DNA of 64,000 nucleotides from positions 196,001 through 260,000 of the forward strand of contig NC_090156.1 of assembly GCF_017916325.1 (NCBI RefSeq). Reading direction: 5' to 3'. Positions within the stretch are counted from its first letter, which is position 1. Every line of letters begins with the position of its first letter. The translations under genes and the position numbers were made by a program. Below, in pieces: positions 42,031 to 52,358 of this stretch. The stretch comes from Leishmania martiniquensis (Eukaryota; Euglenozoa; Kinetoplastea; Trypanosomatida; Trypanosomatidae). Below the pieces are notes generated by a model that did no database searches, was not told the origin of the DNA, and saw only the letters and a program-made list of their open reading frames with translations.

Positions 42031-44205
42031 ATGAGGATGCAACTTGTCACAGTTTCCAATGACGGCAAGCTAGCTTGGGGGTCTTGCTTCGCGCGCTGCC
42101 ACGGGGATCACGTACCAGGAACCATTAAGCTTCTGAGGGAAGCCAGCGATGAGGACAGGGTGGAAGCCACTTGTGTGGCATTTTCTTCCTTTGACGTGAC
42201 GCGCTCAGCACAACTCGGCGCCAGGACTGGTCACAGGGCAGGAGGCCATGTAGCCCTCGGCTTCAATGACCCCAACTTGTTTCTTGCTGTGGCTGTTGTG
42301 CGCTGCGACACGTGGGCTGTGCAGTGGGCGATTGAAAGGACCCAGTGCCTCACTGATGCTACCGTAACAAAGCTGGTGGCTTTGTGCGCAAATACAGTGT
42401 GTGGTGTGGCGACGACGTTTAGTAGTGCGGACCCGTCATCTCAAGTACAGCGCCTTTTCTTTGCCTCACGGTTTGCTGTCCCCAGATTAGGCCGAAAGGA
42501 AAACAAGGAGTGGAGGCAGTTCTTGACTGCACCGAGCTCTATTGAAACGGGGCTGGAGGAGGAGGGAATCGCCTCCATTAGTGCCTTCGACAAGAACACC
42601 CTTCTTGTTCTCACAGAGAAAGGTTCCCTAGCGCTGGTGCGTCTGGATGTGCGGGGACTGAGGGCACAGACGACTTCAGCAGGGGCTCTGTACAGCGTAC
42701 AGCGGGTGCAGTGCAAGCTAACACTAGCAAGCATTCGGTCTCGCGTTGTGGTCTACAACGACGAGAAGGAGCACGCTCATGCGGCTGTATACTCAGCTTC
42801 TGAGAAAGCAATGGAGCTTGTGAGCTTTCGTCAGACTACCGTGGCAGCACCCTGTCGCTCTGGTGAGGAGACGGTGACCGTGCTGAAGGTGGCCACGCAA
42901 ATCCCTATAGACGACTTACGCTTTGCAGGGCCATTCCACCTTGCTGTGAGCTGCTCACGCACGAAGGCAAACATGCAGTTTGTCGGCCTCATTCCTGGCG
43001 CCAAGGCACTGGAAACGATGGTCTTCGACCCTCTCACACTTCCACACGCGCCCATAGCCACGTTCTACAGCGAGGCAACGGAGGAGTTCGTCGTGATCTC
43101 TTCGTCTCAGGGGGTCGAAGCCTTCGCCGCTCTGACAAGCGAGCAGAAGGTCGCGTCACTGATAAAGGCGACGCTGACGTTTTCGGCTGGCCCTTTTTCA
43201 CAAGCTTCAGTGGACAAGGCTGCGTGGGGGCTTGTCTCAAACCCCTTTCGTCACTATGGCCCGCGAACTCGCCGCAATACAGATGAAGAAAGCGGCGCTG
43301 ACGAAGAGGAGGACTTGCAGGTGCTACAAGGTGCTGGTACTTGGTCTGCCGGTCGCTGGACCCCTGTGACGCTGTGCTACGCGTTGGCCACTCTTCGGAC
43401 ATCCTCACCCGCGGCGCAGGTTGCTGTGTTTGCCGTCGAGACGGCACCGTTTTTGCACACGCGACTCATCAAGCAGTGGCACAACGCCACCACTGGGCTT
43501 AAGATGATCCTGGGAGCGGCTTCTAAAGGACCGTCAGGCACGCTCGCGCTTCCGTGGAATCCGCGACACGTTCGCCGTGCTTTGCGCCTCTTCAGTGCGG
43601 ACGAGCTCTCCTTACTTCTCCATCGCGTCTCGACGACGATAGCAGCCAGCGAGCGTGTAGCTTCCCCTGTTTTGTATCCTGATGCCACCACGACCACTGT
43701 CGACATTGCACTGCACCTGATCACACTGGCTCGGCAGATGGGTGTCACATTGAAGCCGGAGGACGTGAAGATAGTCGCAACCATTCTGCGTGCGGCCCGG
43801 GAGAGCAGTCATGAACTACTGCGCTACGCCAGTCGCATGGAGCTGGTGATGGAAAGCCATTTGCAGCAGATGATCATGAATCGCGTCTTGGAGCGCCGTG
43901 CTTCGTCACACAACGAGGATGATGAGGCGTTGCACTCGCTGGAGGGAAACTTTTACGGCATTGCGGCCGAGCTCCAGGTTGATCGGATGCAAAGCACACG
44001 CTACACGCCAAACGCCTGGGCGCAGCACCTGAGCAAGTGCAAAGCGCAGTACAAGGCGGAAGCCAAAAGTGCGTTGCGGCTCCTTGCAGAAGCGCATAAT
44101 AAGAGCGAGGAAAGTTTGGAACGTGTTCTTAGCGACTGGCGGCAGATCGGCTCCACACCGAATCAAGACCCACTGTTGAACCAACTTGAACAGTCACTCC
44201 TGTAA
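42031..44205 (+). CDS. Probable beta-propeller plus helical protein, function unknown
   Basis: A 724-residue protein from an ATG at 42031; a second Met follows two codons later. The N-terminal half (about 1-360) is strand-rich, with repeated hydrophobic strand-turn patterns such as VALGFNDPNLFLAVAVV, ISAFDKNTLLVLTEKGSLALVRLD and EEFVVISSSQGVEAF. These suggest a WD40-like propeller without clear WD dipeptides. The C-terminal half is helical (LPWNPRHVRRALRLFSADELSLLLHRV onward). This layout occurs in nucleolar U3 processome subunits of the Utp/NOL11 type and in trafficking coat proteins, but I cannot choose. An acidic linker (about 415-430) separates the halves. Confidence 0.72.
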   Translation: MRMQLVTVSNDGKLAWGSCFARCHGDHVPGTIKLLREASDEDRVEATCVAFSSFDVTRSAQLGARTGHRAGGHVALGFNDPNLFLAVAVVRCDTWAVQWAIERTQCLTDATVTKLVALCANTVCGVATTFSSADPSSQVQRLFFASRFAVPRLGRKENKEWRQFLTAPSSIETGLEEEGIASISAFDKNTLLVLTEKGSLALVRLDVRGLRAQTTSAGALYSVQRVQCKLTLASIRSRVVVYNDEKEHAHAAVYSASEKAMELVSFRQTTVAAPCRSGEETVTVLKVATQIPIDDLRFAGPFHLAVSCSRTKANMQFVGLIPGAKALETMVFDPLTLPHAPIATFYSEATEEFVVISSSQGVEAFAALTSEQKVASLIKATLTFSAGPFSQASVDKAAWGLVSNPFRHYGPRTRRNTDEESGADEEEDLQVLQGAGTWSAGRWTPVTLCYALATLRTSSPAAQVAVFAVETAPFLHTRLIKQWHNATTGLKMILGAASKGPSGTLALPWNPRHVRRALRLFSADELSLLLHRVSTTIAASERVASPVLYPDATTTTVDIALHLITLARQMGVTLKPEDVKIVATILRAARESSHELLRYASRMELVMESHLQQMIMNRVLERRASSHNEDDEALHSLEGNFYGIAAELQVDRMQSTRYTPNAWAQHLSKCKAQYKAEAKSALRLLAEAHNKSEESLERVLSDWRQIGSTPNQDPLLNQLEQSLL

Positions 44206-45346
44206 CCGCTTCAGAGAATCGTGGTAGCAACCCTGCGGGATGATGTTCGCCGCTGAGGCTGAGGAAATGAAGGCCCCCGCCTTGCAGCATCGGTGAGGTG
44301 TGCTCAGGCTGCTCTCATAGTCTTGAGTGCCGCCGCCGTGCCGCGCGCAAAATGCGGCACAGAGGGAAATCACGGTGAAGGTAAACTTGTAATCCACGCG
44401 CGCACATTGAGAAGCGCGTCTTGTTTCGCGTAAAGGAACAGCTGAGCAACCAAATCTGAAGAAAGGGCCCACCATGAGGTTCGATTGCGAACCATCAACT
44501 CCTCCTTTTCATAGAGATCTGCTGTGGCTTTCGGGTGTCACCTGCCCGGCTGCACTTCCTTGTAGCACGCAAGCACTGGGCTATTCGTGCGAGACGAATG
44601 GACAGGAGTGTGCGTTTGCGATGCCTTGTCCTTTCCTCGCATCGTACCTCTACCGTTGTTGCTCTCCGCACCCATGCTTGCAATCGCAGCCACCTCAGTA
44701 TGACCGCTGCTGGGAATCTTCTGCCATTCAATACGGTCTTCCTCTCCCACTCTTTTTTTTTTCGCCTCGCCGCTTCATTCCGCTTTATCGGTATATTTCG
44801 ACGCTTTCGTGCACAACATAACAATAATAATAATAGAAGCACGCGTATACACAACGGTAAACAAAACTGAGCAAGAAGGCATACGCCACACAGACATACA
44901 GAGCCGTTTCGACTTTCCGCATTGTTGTCATTAGTCTTTTCCTCACGTTCTATCTGGTCATCTAAAGCCTGAGACGCACCCCCTTCTTCGCCCTTTTCCC
45001 CTGTACAGCCCCTGAGAAGCAACGAAGACGCTGCCTCGAGCTGTATCTGCGTTTTTTTTCATCTCTTGGCACTTGACTCGTCTGCCTCCTCGCTTGTCCC
45101 CAAGTAGGCTTTAATACACCTCTCTACGCCACATCATCGCCACTAACCTTCCCCCTCTTTTTTCTTTCGTATATCTACACCTGAGCGGCTCGCGAGCCTC
45201 TTACTTCCGCTTCTCAATCAGTCTTCGGTCTGAATTTTCAGAAGCTCGCATTCATCTGCCTTAGACCTTCATCTCTCATCCCTTTGGCTTTGCGTCGGGG
45301 AAGTTACCACTGAGCTCCGTGAAACGTACACAAGCCAGGGCGACTC
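44206..45346. other. Intergenic region upstream of RPN5
   Basis: No gene is accepted; a 115-residue frame at 44474-44821 lacks codon bias. T/C-rich tracts (45021-45190) with AG sites support trans-splicing of RPN5. Confidence 0.45.
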
Positions 45347-46771
45347 ATGGCGGACAACGAATGGAGGGGCGCCAGCTTCAAGCAGGATGAGGACCATTCT
45401 GCGGAGACAGCGAAGCTGTTGGAGCGGGTGAACGCCACGACGATTCCCGTTCTTCTTCGCAGCAGTAACGCGAAGCTGAGCGATATCGTTGCTGAGCTGC
45501 TTGCGCTGGAAAAGGTGTCTCGTCTCGGCGGCGATGGTGCCTCTACGAAGCTGCTTGCGGTGGAGGTGCTGCGCATCTACCGCACGCAGAAGGAACTCGA
45601 TCTAATGCTGGAAACGCTGGACATGTTGATGAAAAAACGCGGTCAGACAAAGCAGGCTCAGAGCGCCATGATCGCGGAGTGTGCGATTGTCCTCAGTGAC
45701 GGCTCCTTAGCAAAGGAGAAGCAGGAGGAGATTCTCGAGCGCTTGGCGTATGTAACGGAGAACAAGATTCACGTCGAGTTGGAACATGCACGTTTCACAA
45801 TCGAACTCTCGACGCTTCACGAGGCGTCAGGCCGCAAGCGCTCAGCCTGTGATATGTTGCGCACACTGCACATTGAAACAATTACAAATATGCCGCGCTT
45901 AGAGAAGCTGGAGGCGCTGAATCAGCAGATACGACTCTGCCTAGAGCTGGATGACTACGAACACATTCCTCTTGTGTCAAGAAAGATTAGCCATCGAGGT
46001 CTCGCCCGCGACGAGGCGCAGCAGCAGAAGCTCAAGTATTTTGAGCTCATGCGCTCCTACTACGCGCACAAAGAGTCCTTCTTCAACGTTGGGCGGTGCT
46101 GGTACGAGACTTATAACACTGTGAAGGGCACTGATGATAAGCTTGCCGCTTTGAGCAACATGGTGGTGCACTACCTCATCGCCGAGAACGCCACCGCGAA
46201 GGAAATTGAAGATTTGGCGGAATGCACAGCGTTTGCGCCGGCCACAAATCTGCACGACCGTGTCTCGGCTCTGTCAACCATTAGCGAGAAGCTGAAGAGT
46301 GACCTGGAGGACATCCCGCAGCTGAATGCGCTTCTGCAGCGCTTCAACAGCATTGAGCTGATCCAGGAGAGGGTCTCCTCAGAGGTGGAGGTACTGTGCC
46401 AGACCCACCCGGAGCTGGCTTCGTTCCCGGCGCGTCAGGAGCTGCTTAGCAACCGCTGCAGCGAGCACGACATCATGGTAATTTCCCGCTTCTACACCCG
46501 AATCCCACTCAAGCGTCTTGCGGAGCTGGTGCATCTGTCGCCAGAGCACACGGAGATGTTCCTCATGACCATGGTCACGAACAAGACCTTGTACGCGAAG
46601 ATGGACCGTGTCGATGGGCTGGTGGTCTTTGAGGCGCGGAAGAACACCACGGAGGTCGTCGCGTCGTGGAACGACTCGGTCGAGCGCAGTGTGGCATTGC
46701 TCGACAAGGCATCACACCTCATCACAAAGGAGCGAATGTTGCACAACCTTGCGTCGCAGAAGGTTCGCTAG
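45347..46771 (+). CDS. RPN5: 26S proteasome lid subunit RPN5
   Basis: A 474-residue structural subunit of the 19S regulatory particle lid (PSMD12 family), acting in cytosol and nucleus. The protein is mostly helical repeats. Characteristic blocks are EALNQQIRLCLELDDYEHIPLVSRKI and KLKYFELMRSYYAHKESFFNVGRCWYETYNT. A C-terminal PCI/winged-helix module follows, with RFYTRIPLKRLAELVHLSPEHTEMFLM. It ends with a final helix (SHLITKERMLHNLASQKVR). Length agrees with yeast and human RPN5 (about 445-456). Confidence 0.94.
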   Translation: MADNEWRGASFKQDEDHSAETAKLLERVNATTIPVLLRSSNAKLSDIVAELLALEKVSRLGGDGASTKLLAVEVLRIYRTQKELDLMLETLDMLMKKRGQTKQAQSAMIAECAIVLSDGSLAKEKQEEILERLAYVTENKIHVELEHARFTIELSTLHEASGRKRSACDMLRTLHIETITNMPRLEKLEALNQQIRLCLELDDYEHIPLVSRKISHRGLARDEAQQQKLKYFELMRSYYAHKESFFNVGRCWYETYNTVKGTDDKLAALSNMVVHYLIAENATAKEIEDLAECTAFAPATNLHDRVSALSTISEKLKSDLEDIPQLNALLQRFNSIELIQERVSSEVEVLCQTHPELASFPARQELLSNRCSEHDIMVISRFYTRIPLKRLAELVHLSPEHTEMFLMTMVTNKTLYAKMDRVDGLVVFEARKNTTEVVASWNDSVERSVALLDKASHLITKERMLHNLASQKVR

Positions 46772-49391
46772 AGAAGTGGGATAGTAGGGGGGCGGCGGCG
46801 GCGGTGGGGCATGCTTGTGTGCATTCGCGTCGTCGTGATCACGTGCGCCCACGACTCCTCTCTGCTCTGTGGTGCACAGTCGGGGGCTCCTGCCGCCTTC
46901 ACCGTGGATGGAATCGGTGCAGCCGACTTTCGCGCTTTCCGACTTTCGTGCTTTCCTCCCTCACGTGAGTAGTGGGCTTCTATTGTATTTCTCTTCTCCG
47001 ACGAGCGAGGCGCGGCTTCCTTTGGCAAGTGAGAGAGCACGATGTGTTGCTGACTCCGCCTCTCTCTCTCTTTTTTCTCTCTGCAGCCGAAGTCCCTGCC
47101 AGATGTTCCACAGAGCGCTCAGCGCATCTTCTGCGTGGTCGCCATGCGTGTGTGTATGTATGCGTTTGTCTGAGCTCTGAGATATTGGGCCCGTGACTGG
47201 GCTGGCTACATCTGTGGTGTGGAAGGACCAGGGGTGACAAATAAAAAATGGCACTGCTTTTTCACGCACGGCATTCACTATCGAAGGCCTGCGGACTGTG
47301 TGGAGATTACGGTGCAGTGCCAGCACTATCCTAGGGACCTGACGTGCTTTCCATCGGCGAGCAGTGTGCGCCGTCGCTGCCTTCCTTTGCGGGCAGTGAC
47401 GGCACTCTACACTTGCGGTTCATGAAGGCCAGCGAGGACGTGGCACAAAAGTGGATGAGTGTGTCTGTGTGTGTGTGGGAAGGGGGGCACTTGCCTTCTC
47501 TTGAGGAGAAAGGAAGACGTTAGTCCCACATGAAATGAAATGTGATCGGAGGTCTGCACGCAGTATTGCGCCTCTTATCTTTCCCAGCATTTTCTAATCC
47601 TCGCTCTGTTGGCTGGTCCGACACACTCTTCGCTTTCTTTGCGGCACATGATACACGATCCGACGCACACACACACAACACACGCGCATAATTTCTGCGT
47701 GTGAAACGGTGACCACCTGCACTGCTTATCTCCCCCCACATGACCTTTGCCTCTGTACGTGCAGCATTACCTCCCGGCTTCTTTGCTTCTCTTTGTGTTT
47801 CTTCGAGTTAATCCTGACATTCCGTCACATCTGCAGTGCACTTGAACTGAGGAACACTCTTTTTTTTTCCCGCTGTTGTCTCCTCCTCTCCCTTCTGGCA
47901 TTCCCTCCCGCCTTCTCTCTCGCAGTGGTTGACATTGCTGCGCGATAGACGCATCCAGTGGCACTTCACAACATCACCGCAGAGTTGCGTGCGTGGCACT
48001 GTTCCTCTCTCTCCTATTCCGTTTACTACAGGAAAAGAGGCATTCTCACGCAAAGGACGGCGGCAACGACAGAATCATCAGAACTTAAAAACAGGCGAGG
48101 AACTCTCGTACAACGGAGGAAAGATTCGAAGGCAGGAACGGCTTGCGAGCGAAGCAGATCAGGGCTCTGCAACGGCATATTTTTTTTCTTTCTTGCTCGC
48201 CGACTCACAGAAGCTCTCCCTCTGCCACATTTCTGCCTTCCTTCTTCCTGCCGTGCCTGCCTATCCAGTCACCAGATTCATTGTCGTCCAAGAATACCCC
48301 TCTGGCTTCACACTTCTCTCGCTTTCCAAGATTCCCTTCGAGGAGACTCTCAAAGTTGCAGGCGTCCTTGCTGAGCTTCCATCCTCTCTCTCTCTTCGTT
48401 TTGTTTTTGAAGACGATAATTAAGTAAGCAGACAACGAAGGAGGCAGTGCTGTAGGCAAGAAGAAACAGCCCTCAATAGAGGCGAAAAACAAAAAGGACT
48501 ACCACAGGCGAAGTATATGAAAGTGGCGCAAAGGAGAAACTGACAAAGAATACCACCCAGGAAAGAGGGGCGAAGAAACAGGAGGAATTGGGTTGTGTTT
48601 GTGTGTATTGTGTGGGGAGGTATCGAAGGCACGTGAGCAAGATAGAACTGTACATCGGTATTATAGATCGACACAGAAATAGAAAGGGCATCGCTGTTCG
48701 GTTTCTTGTCGTTTTTTTTTCTTGCTTTCTACGCGTGCGTCCTGCCTGGACTCTGTGTCTTTTTGGTTCGTTCAGACGCCACCTACCCCCCTTTGCCTTT
48801 TCTTTTTTATTTTTCCCCTTCCTGGCCGTTCTGCGTTTTGTTTCCACTCGTTTCGTTTCATCTCTCTCTCTTACTGCCCCCTCCTTCTATCCGGTATATA
48901 TATATTTTTTCGTTTAGTTGGTGCTACTCTTTGGTGTTCCTTTTTTTTGTCTTGACTTTTTTGTGTCCTCCTTGGGTACGCCTTCATCCACTTCCCCGCT
49001 TTCCTGTCTCACAAGAAAAAGAGACACAAGGACACGCGGAATAGGAAAATCTTCTTTCCCTCCCTCCCCCCTCATTTGTTGGTTTGGTCGTTGCGTTGTT
49101 TGAGTGTAGCGTTGCGTTTTTGGCATTCTGCGTTGCCCGCAAGCGCAGGCACACACACACACACACCGAGGGACAGCCCCCTTCAGTCAGATTACAACTG
49201 CTTTTTTTTTCGTGTTTCGCTACTTTCAATGTGAGCAGACAAAAAGGACGAAAACCAGCCGTTGATGTGATACCAGAAAGCACCTCTACAGAGTCACACA
49301 GAGTTACGGAGGCACACCCGCACGAACGCTGCCTCACCCTGTTTTGTTGAACCGCATCGCATCTTCGTTTGCCTGGTGAGGTGCGCTGCGA
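46772..49391. other. Long intergenic region
   Basis: About 2.6 kb with no supported gene. Texture is typical UTR: CT and GT runs, T tracts (48719, 48905, 49203) and a short TA run near 48894-48905. Frames up to 164 residues occur but lack domains and bias. It probably includes a long 5' UTR of the CCCH protein gene and the RPN5 3' UTR. Confidence 0.45.
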
Positions 49392-50885
49392 ATGAGCTTC
49401 ATGGCCCAGGTGCGAGAGCCAGCATCGTTTTCGGTGCCCTCCTCCGCCCCGAAGGGAAGGGGCGACGACTTCCAGCACACGTTCGGCGGAGACACGTGTA
49501 ACGGGTACACAGCGACCGAGGAGGGAAGTACGGTGCCTACAGCGGAGGTAAGCGACGAAAAGCACAGCTCCAGCGCCAGCTCGGATTACAAAAAGGAGGA
49601 TGAGAAGTGGATCTGGGTGCTGGACCCCATGACCCGCAAGCTGCGGGTGCCCCTGCATTTACTCGTACCTACCCACGCCACCTCGACGCCTGGAACAGTG
49701 CCGTCACTGTGCATAGCATTCTTGGAAGGCCGGTGCCGCCATGCCTGGTGCCGCCAGGCGCATGTCGTGCCGTCTGCCATTCCGCAGCTGCGCTACGAGG
49801 CGCTGAGCTCACCCACGTGCTGCCACTTTCACCAAGACCCGCAGGACATCTCGATGCTGACAAATCACTTCAAGCACGTCCTCATCACTGGCAACGGTGG
49901 TAGCAACGAGCTCATTCCTGCGGACCGTGTGGCATGCACAGTTGGGCTGCGCCGCTATTTGGTGCACAACGCCCCCAAGAAGTCTGCTGGCGCATCCGGC
50001 AACGCGGGCGAGAAGCGCTCGGCGCCCGGCGAGAGCGATGCTCTAGAGCTACCGGCCAAATTCATCTGCCGTTTGCATTTGGCGCATCGCTGCCGATACC
50101 TGGATGACTGCAACAACATCCATATCTGCCGCGAGTTCGACGTTCGCCTGCAGCCGCCACCGCACATCCTAAGCTCGCTCAACTCTGTCACCGCCTCGAC
50201 GCGCACGGTGAACATCGGCGACACGTGCTACACCGTCACCCCGCTGGCGGTCGGGGACGTGAGCGACGATGATTTCAACGCCATCGCCGAGGCGAAAAGG
50301 ATCAGCCTCCGTAACGCCAGCGCACCTGGGTCCACAGTCTTCAAAGGTGCCATCCCGCCGTACGACGCGGCCATCGGAGGGAGCAACGAGGGCGGCGGCC
50401 CTATGCCGTACTCCGCCGCCAGTGGTGCCCTCCCGACGCTTCCGGAGTATCGTGGTGCGCTGCGCACGCCCAACACCGCCGCCGTGACCCCGCCGTCCGG
50501 GCAGTCACCAGCCTTCCTTCACACAGAGTCTCCGTCGCAGATGCCGCAAGGCAGCTTCAGCTTTGGCGGCCACCTTCGCTTGTACGATGTACGGCCTAAA
50601 GGTAGCTCCGACACGGCGACGTCAAGCTGCACCAACAGCTCGGCAATGAATCCGAAAGCACAGGAGAGGAGCGGCTCGGGTGGGAAGCACACCCAGGCCA
50701 AGTACACGGAGAGCGCATCTCCTACGGCTCTAGCGACCCGCTCCGACGGCGTGAGTGGAAGCGGCTGTGCAAGCAGCCGCGCCGAGGGCGGCGGGAGCCT
50801 GGCGACAAGTGGGGCGAACACTCCCTTGGCTGCGAGCGGATACAGCATTATATACGGGCGAACCGCTTTAACAACCAAGAAGTAG
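49392..50885 (+). CDS. CCCH zinc-finger protein, probable mRNA-binding regulator
   Basis: A 497-residue protein with two CCCH fingers. Finger 1 is Cys107, Cys115, Cys120, His124 (C-x7-C-x4-C-x3-H). Finger 2 is Cys226, Cys234, Cys240, His244 (C-x7-C-x5-C-x3-H), within CRYLDDCNNIHICRE. Finger 1 is shorter than the standard spacing in its middle gap. A conserved block between them (about 140-200) contains CCHFHQDP. The C-terminal half is Ser/Gly/Thr/Pro-rich low complexity. Trypanosomatids regulate genes mainly after transcription, and CCCH proteins of this type bind mRNA 3' UTRs. The very long flanking UTRs are in keeping with a regulator that is itself regulated. I cannot assign a ZC3H number. 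Confidence 0.88.
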   Translation: MSFMAQVREPASFSVPSSAPKGRGDDFQHTFGGDTCNGYTATEEGSTVPTAEVSDEKHSSSASSDYKKEDEKWIWVLDPMTRKLRVPLHLLVPTHATSTPGTVPSLCIAFLEGRCRHAWCRQAHVVPSAIPQLRYEALSSPTCCHFHQDPQDISMLTNHFKHVLITGNGGSNELIPADRVACTVGLRRYLVHNAPKKSAGASGNAGEKRSAPGESDALELPAKFICRLHLAHRCRYLDDCNNIHICREFDVRLQPPPHILSSLNSVTASTRTVNIGDTCYTVTPLAVGDVSDDDFNAIAEAKRISLRNASAPGSTVFKGAIPPYDAAIGGSNEGGGPMPYSAASGALPTLPEYRGALRTPNTAAVTPPSGQSPAFLHTESPSQMPQGSFSFGGHLRLYDVRPKGSSDTATSSCTNSSAMNPKAQERSGSGGKHTQAKYTESASPTALATRSDGVSGSGCASSRAEGGGSLATSGANTPLAASGYSIIYGRTALTTKK

Positions 50886-52089
50886 CCGAACTCTCGGCCG
50901 CACAGTATATGCTGTGCGTGCCTGGCCGGCTAGTCTTTACTGGCGCTGCCTTTTTGTTTTGTTTGTTCGCCACCTGCCCGCTACTTCCTCTTTCGCACCT
51001 TCTCAAGACCGTCTCTCTTTCTGCCTCACGCTCCTTTTTCTGGCGACTCCGCTGCTTGTACGGCCACGGCTGACAAAGAGTGCCGCCGAGAGGGAGAGAG
51101 GAGGGGGATGGGTGGGAAGAGGGAGCGCAGGCTACTCCCACGTCGGCTGCCTCTTTATTCCTCTCTGCTTGGCTTTCTGTTGCTCCTTTGCTTCGACCCC
51201 CCTTTCCTGTTTCGTTTGCTCTGTTGGTGCGAATGATTTACGCGTGCCCTTTTTTCTACCTTTTACTTCTCGACGGCCCCCCTCTTTCTCCTTTTCCTTT
51301 CTTTTTGTCTTCCATGAGGTGTGTACGACTTCTCTTGCGTTGCTCCGCTAATTTCCATCGAATAAGAGGCCTCTTCTCCTCCCTCATCCCGTGTCTTCTC
51401 CCTTCCCACTCTCTTACGTAAAAGAGACAACGAGGGAAAAGTGGACATGTTGTTGCGCATATATGGTGTGCCGTTGCGTATGCGTGTGTCTACGCATGCG
51501 CCTCTCTCTTTCTTTGCGCCTAGGTGAGTGTGTCTGTCTATGTGGCTGCATGTGTTCGCTCATGTGGAATCGCCACGTCGGAGGTGTCGTGAGACGGTTC
51601 TAAATCTCCGTTTCCTATAGATCTCTTGTGTTTGCTTTCTGCTCGTCACGTTTTTCGTCGCCGCGCAACTCACGAGTCTTTTTGCCACTTCAATTTTGTT
51701 TTCTGTGATGTGCGAAGCCCACCCCCTCCTTCCCCTCCCCATCTGCCGCTTTCTTCTGCACTTCCGTTCGTCCTTCCTCTGGCCTGCCTTGCGTCGCTAC
51801 CTGCGTGTATGGACTCGCCCTTCCTCGCCTTCCCATAGAAGCGAACGCAACATGCAGTAAGTAATGGGTTAAGGCATACACTAAAAAGCAGTGTAGATCA
51901 TAGGGAAGGGTGGATAGAGCGGGCCCAGCACTCCGGCCAAGTAGGAAGGGGCAAGAACACCAAGCCGAACTGTTGAGCGCGAAAACGAAATGTTTCTTGG
52001 CAGCAATCAAAACTTGAGTAAAGAAATAAGTGCCGCAGCTTGCAGGGACTGAATCTTTTTTTTTTCGAGCTTTGATCTTCTTGAGGCAT
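50886..52089. other. Proximal 3' flank of the CCCH-protein gene
   Basis: No gene. CT-rich UTR texture, with T runs near 51250-51310 and GT-rich patches near 51460-51560. It is probably 3' UTR. Confidence 0.45.
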
Positions 52090-52358
52090 TGATGACGTGG
52101 CACAACTCATCGTGATACCAGATGCCACTGCCCCACTCCCCCCGAGGAGACGCCAGGTGCTCCCCTATCCCCTGCCAGTGCCGGGGAGCTAAGGGTGGAC
52201 GATTGGGTCAGCTGCCGACGGCGTAGGGAGGCCAGAGCGATGCATGGCTACTGGTGCCGGCCGTCAGATGCTAGATGGCGTTGTTCCACCGCGGCCCGCG
52301 ACAGGGGGCAGGCTTGCGCCACCCATACGATGGGCGGAGTGTGGCAGGGGTGGGGCCA
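52090..52358 (+). mobile_element. SIDER2-like retroposon, copy D, internally deleted
   Basis: Reads in the opposite orientation to the other copies, in sense with the rightward unit. It starts with TGATGACGTG, as the complement of copy A does. After about 35 bases that differ, it matches closely through CACCCATACGATGGGC, then jumps to GTGTGGCAGGGGTGGGGC near the other end. Compared with copies A-C roughly 260 internal bases are missing. It lies downstream of the CCCH-protein gene, probably in its 3' UTR. Confidence 0.65.
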
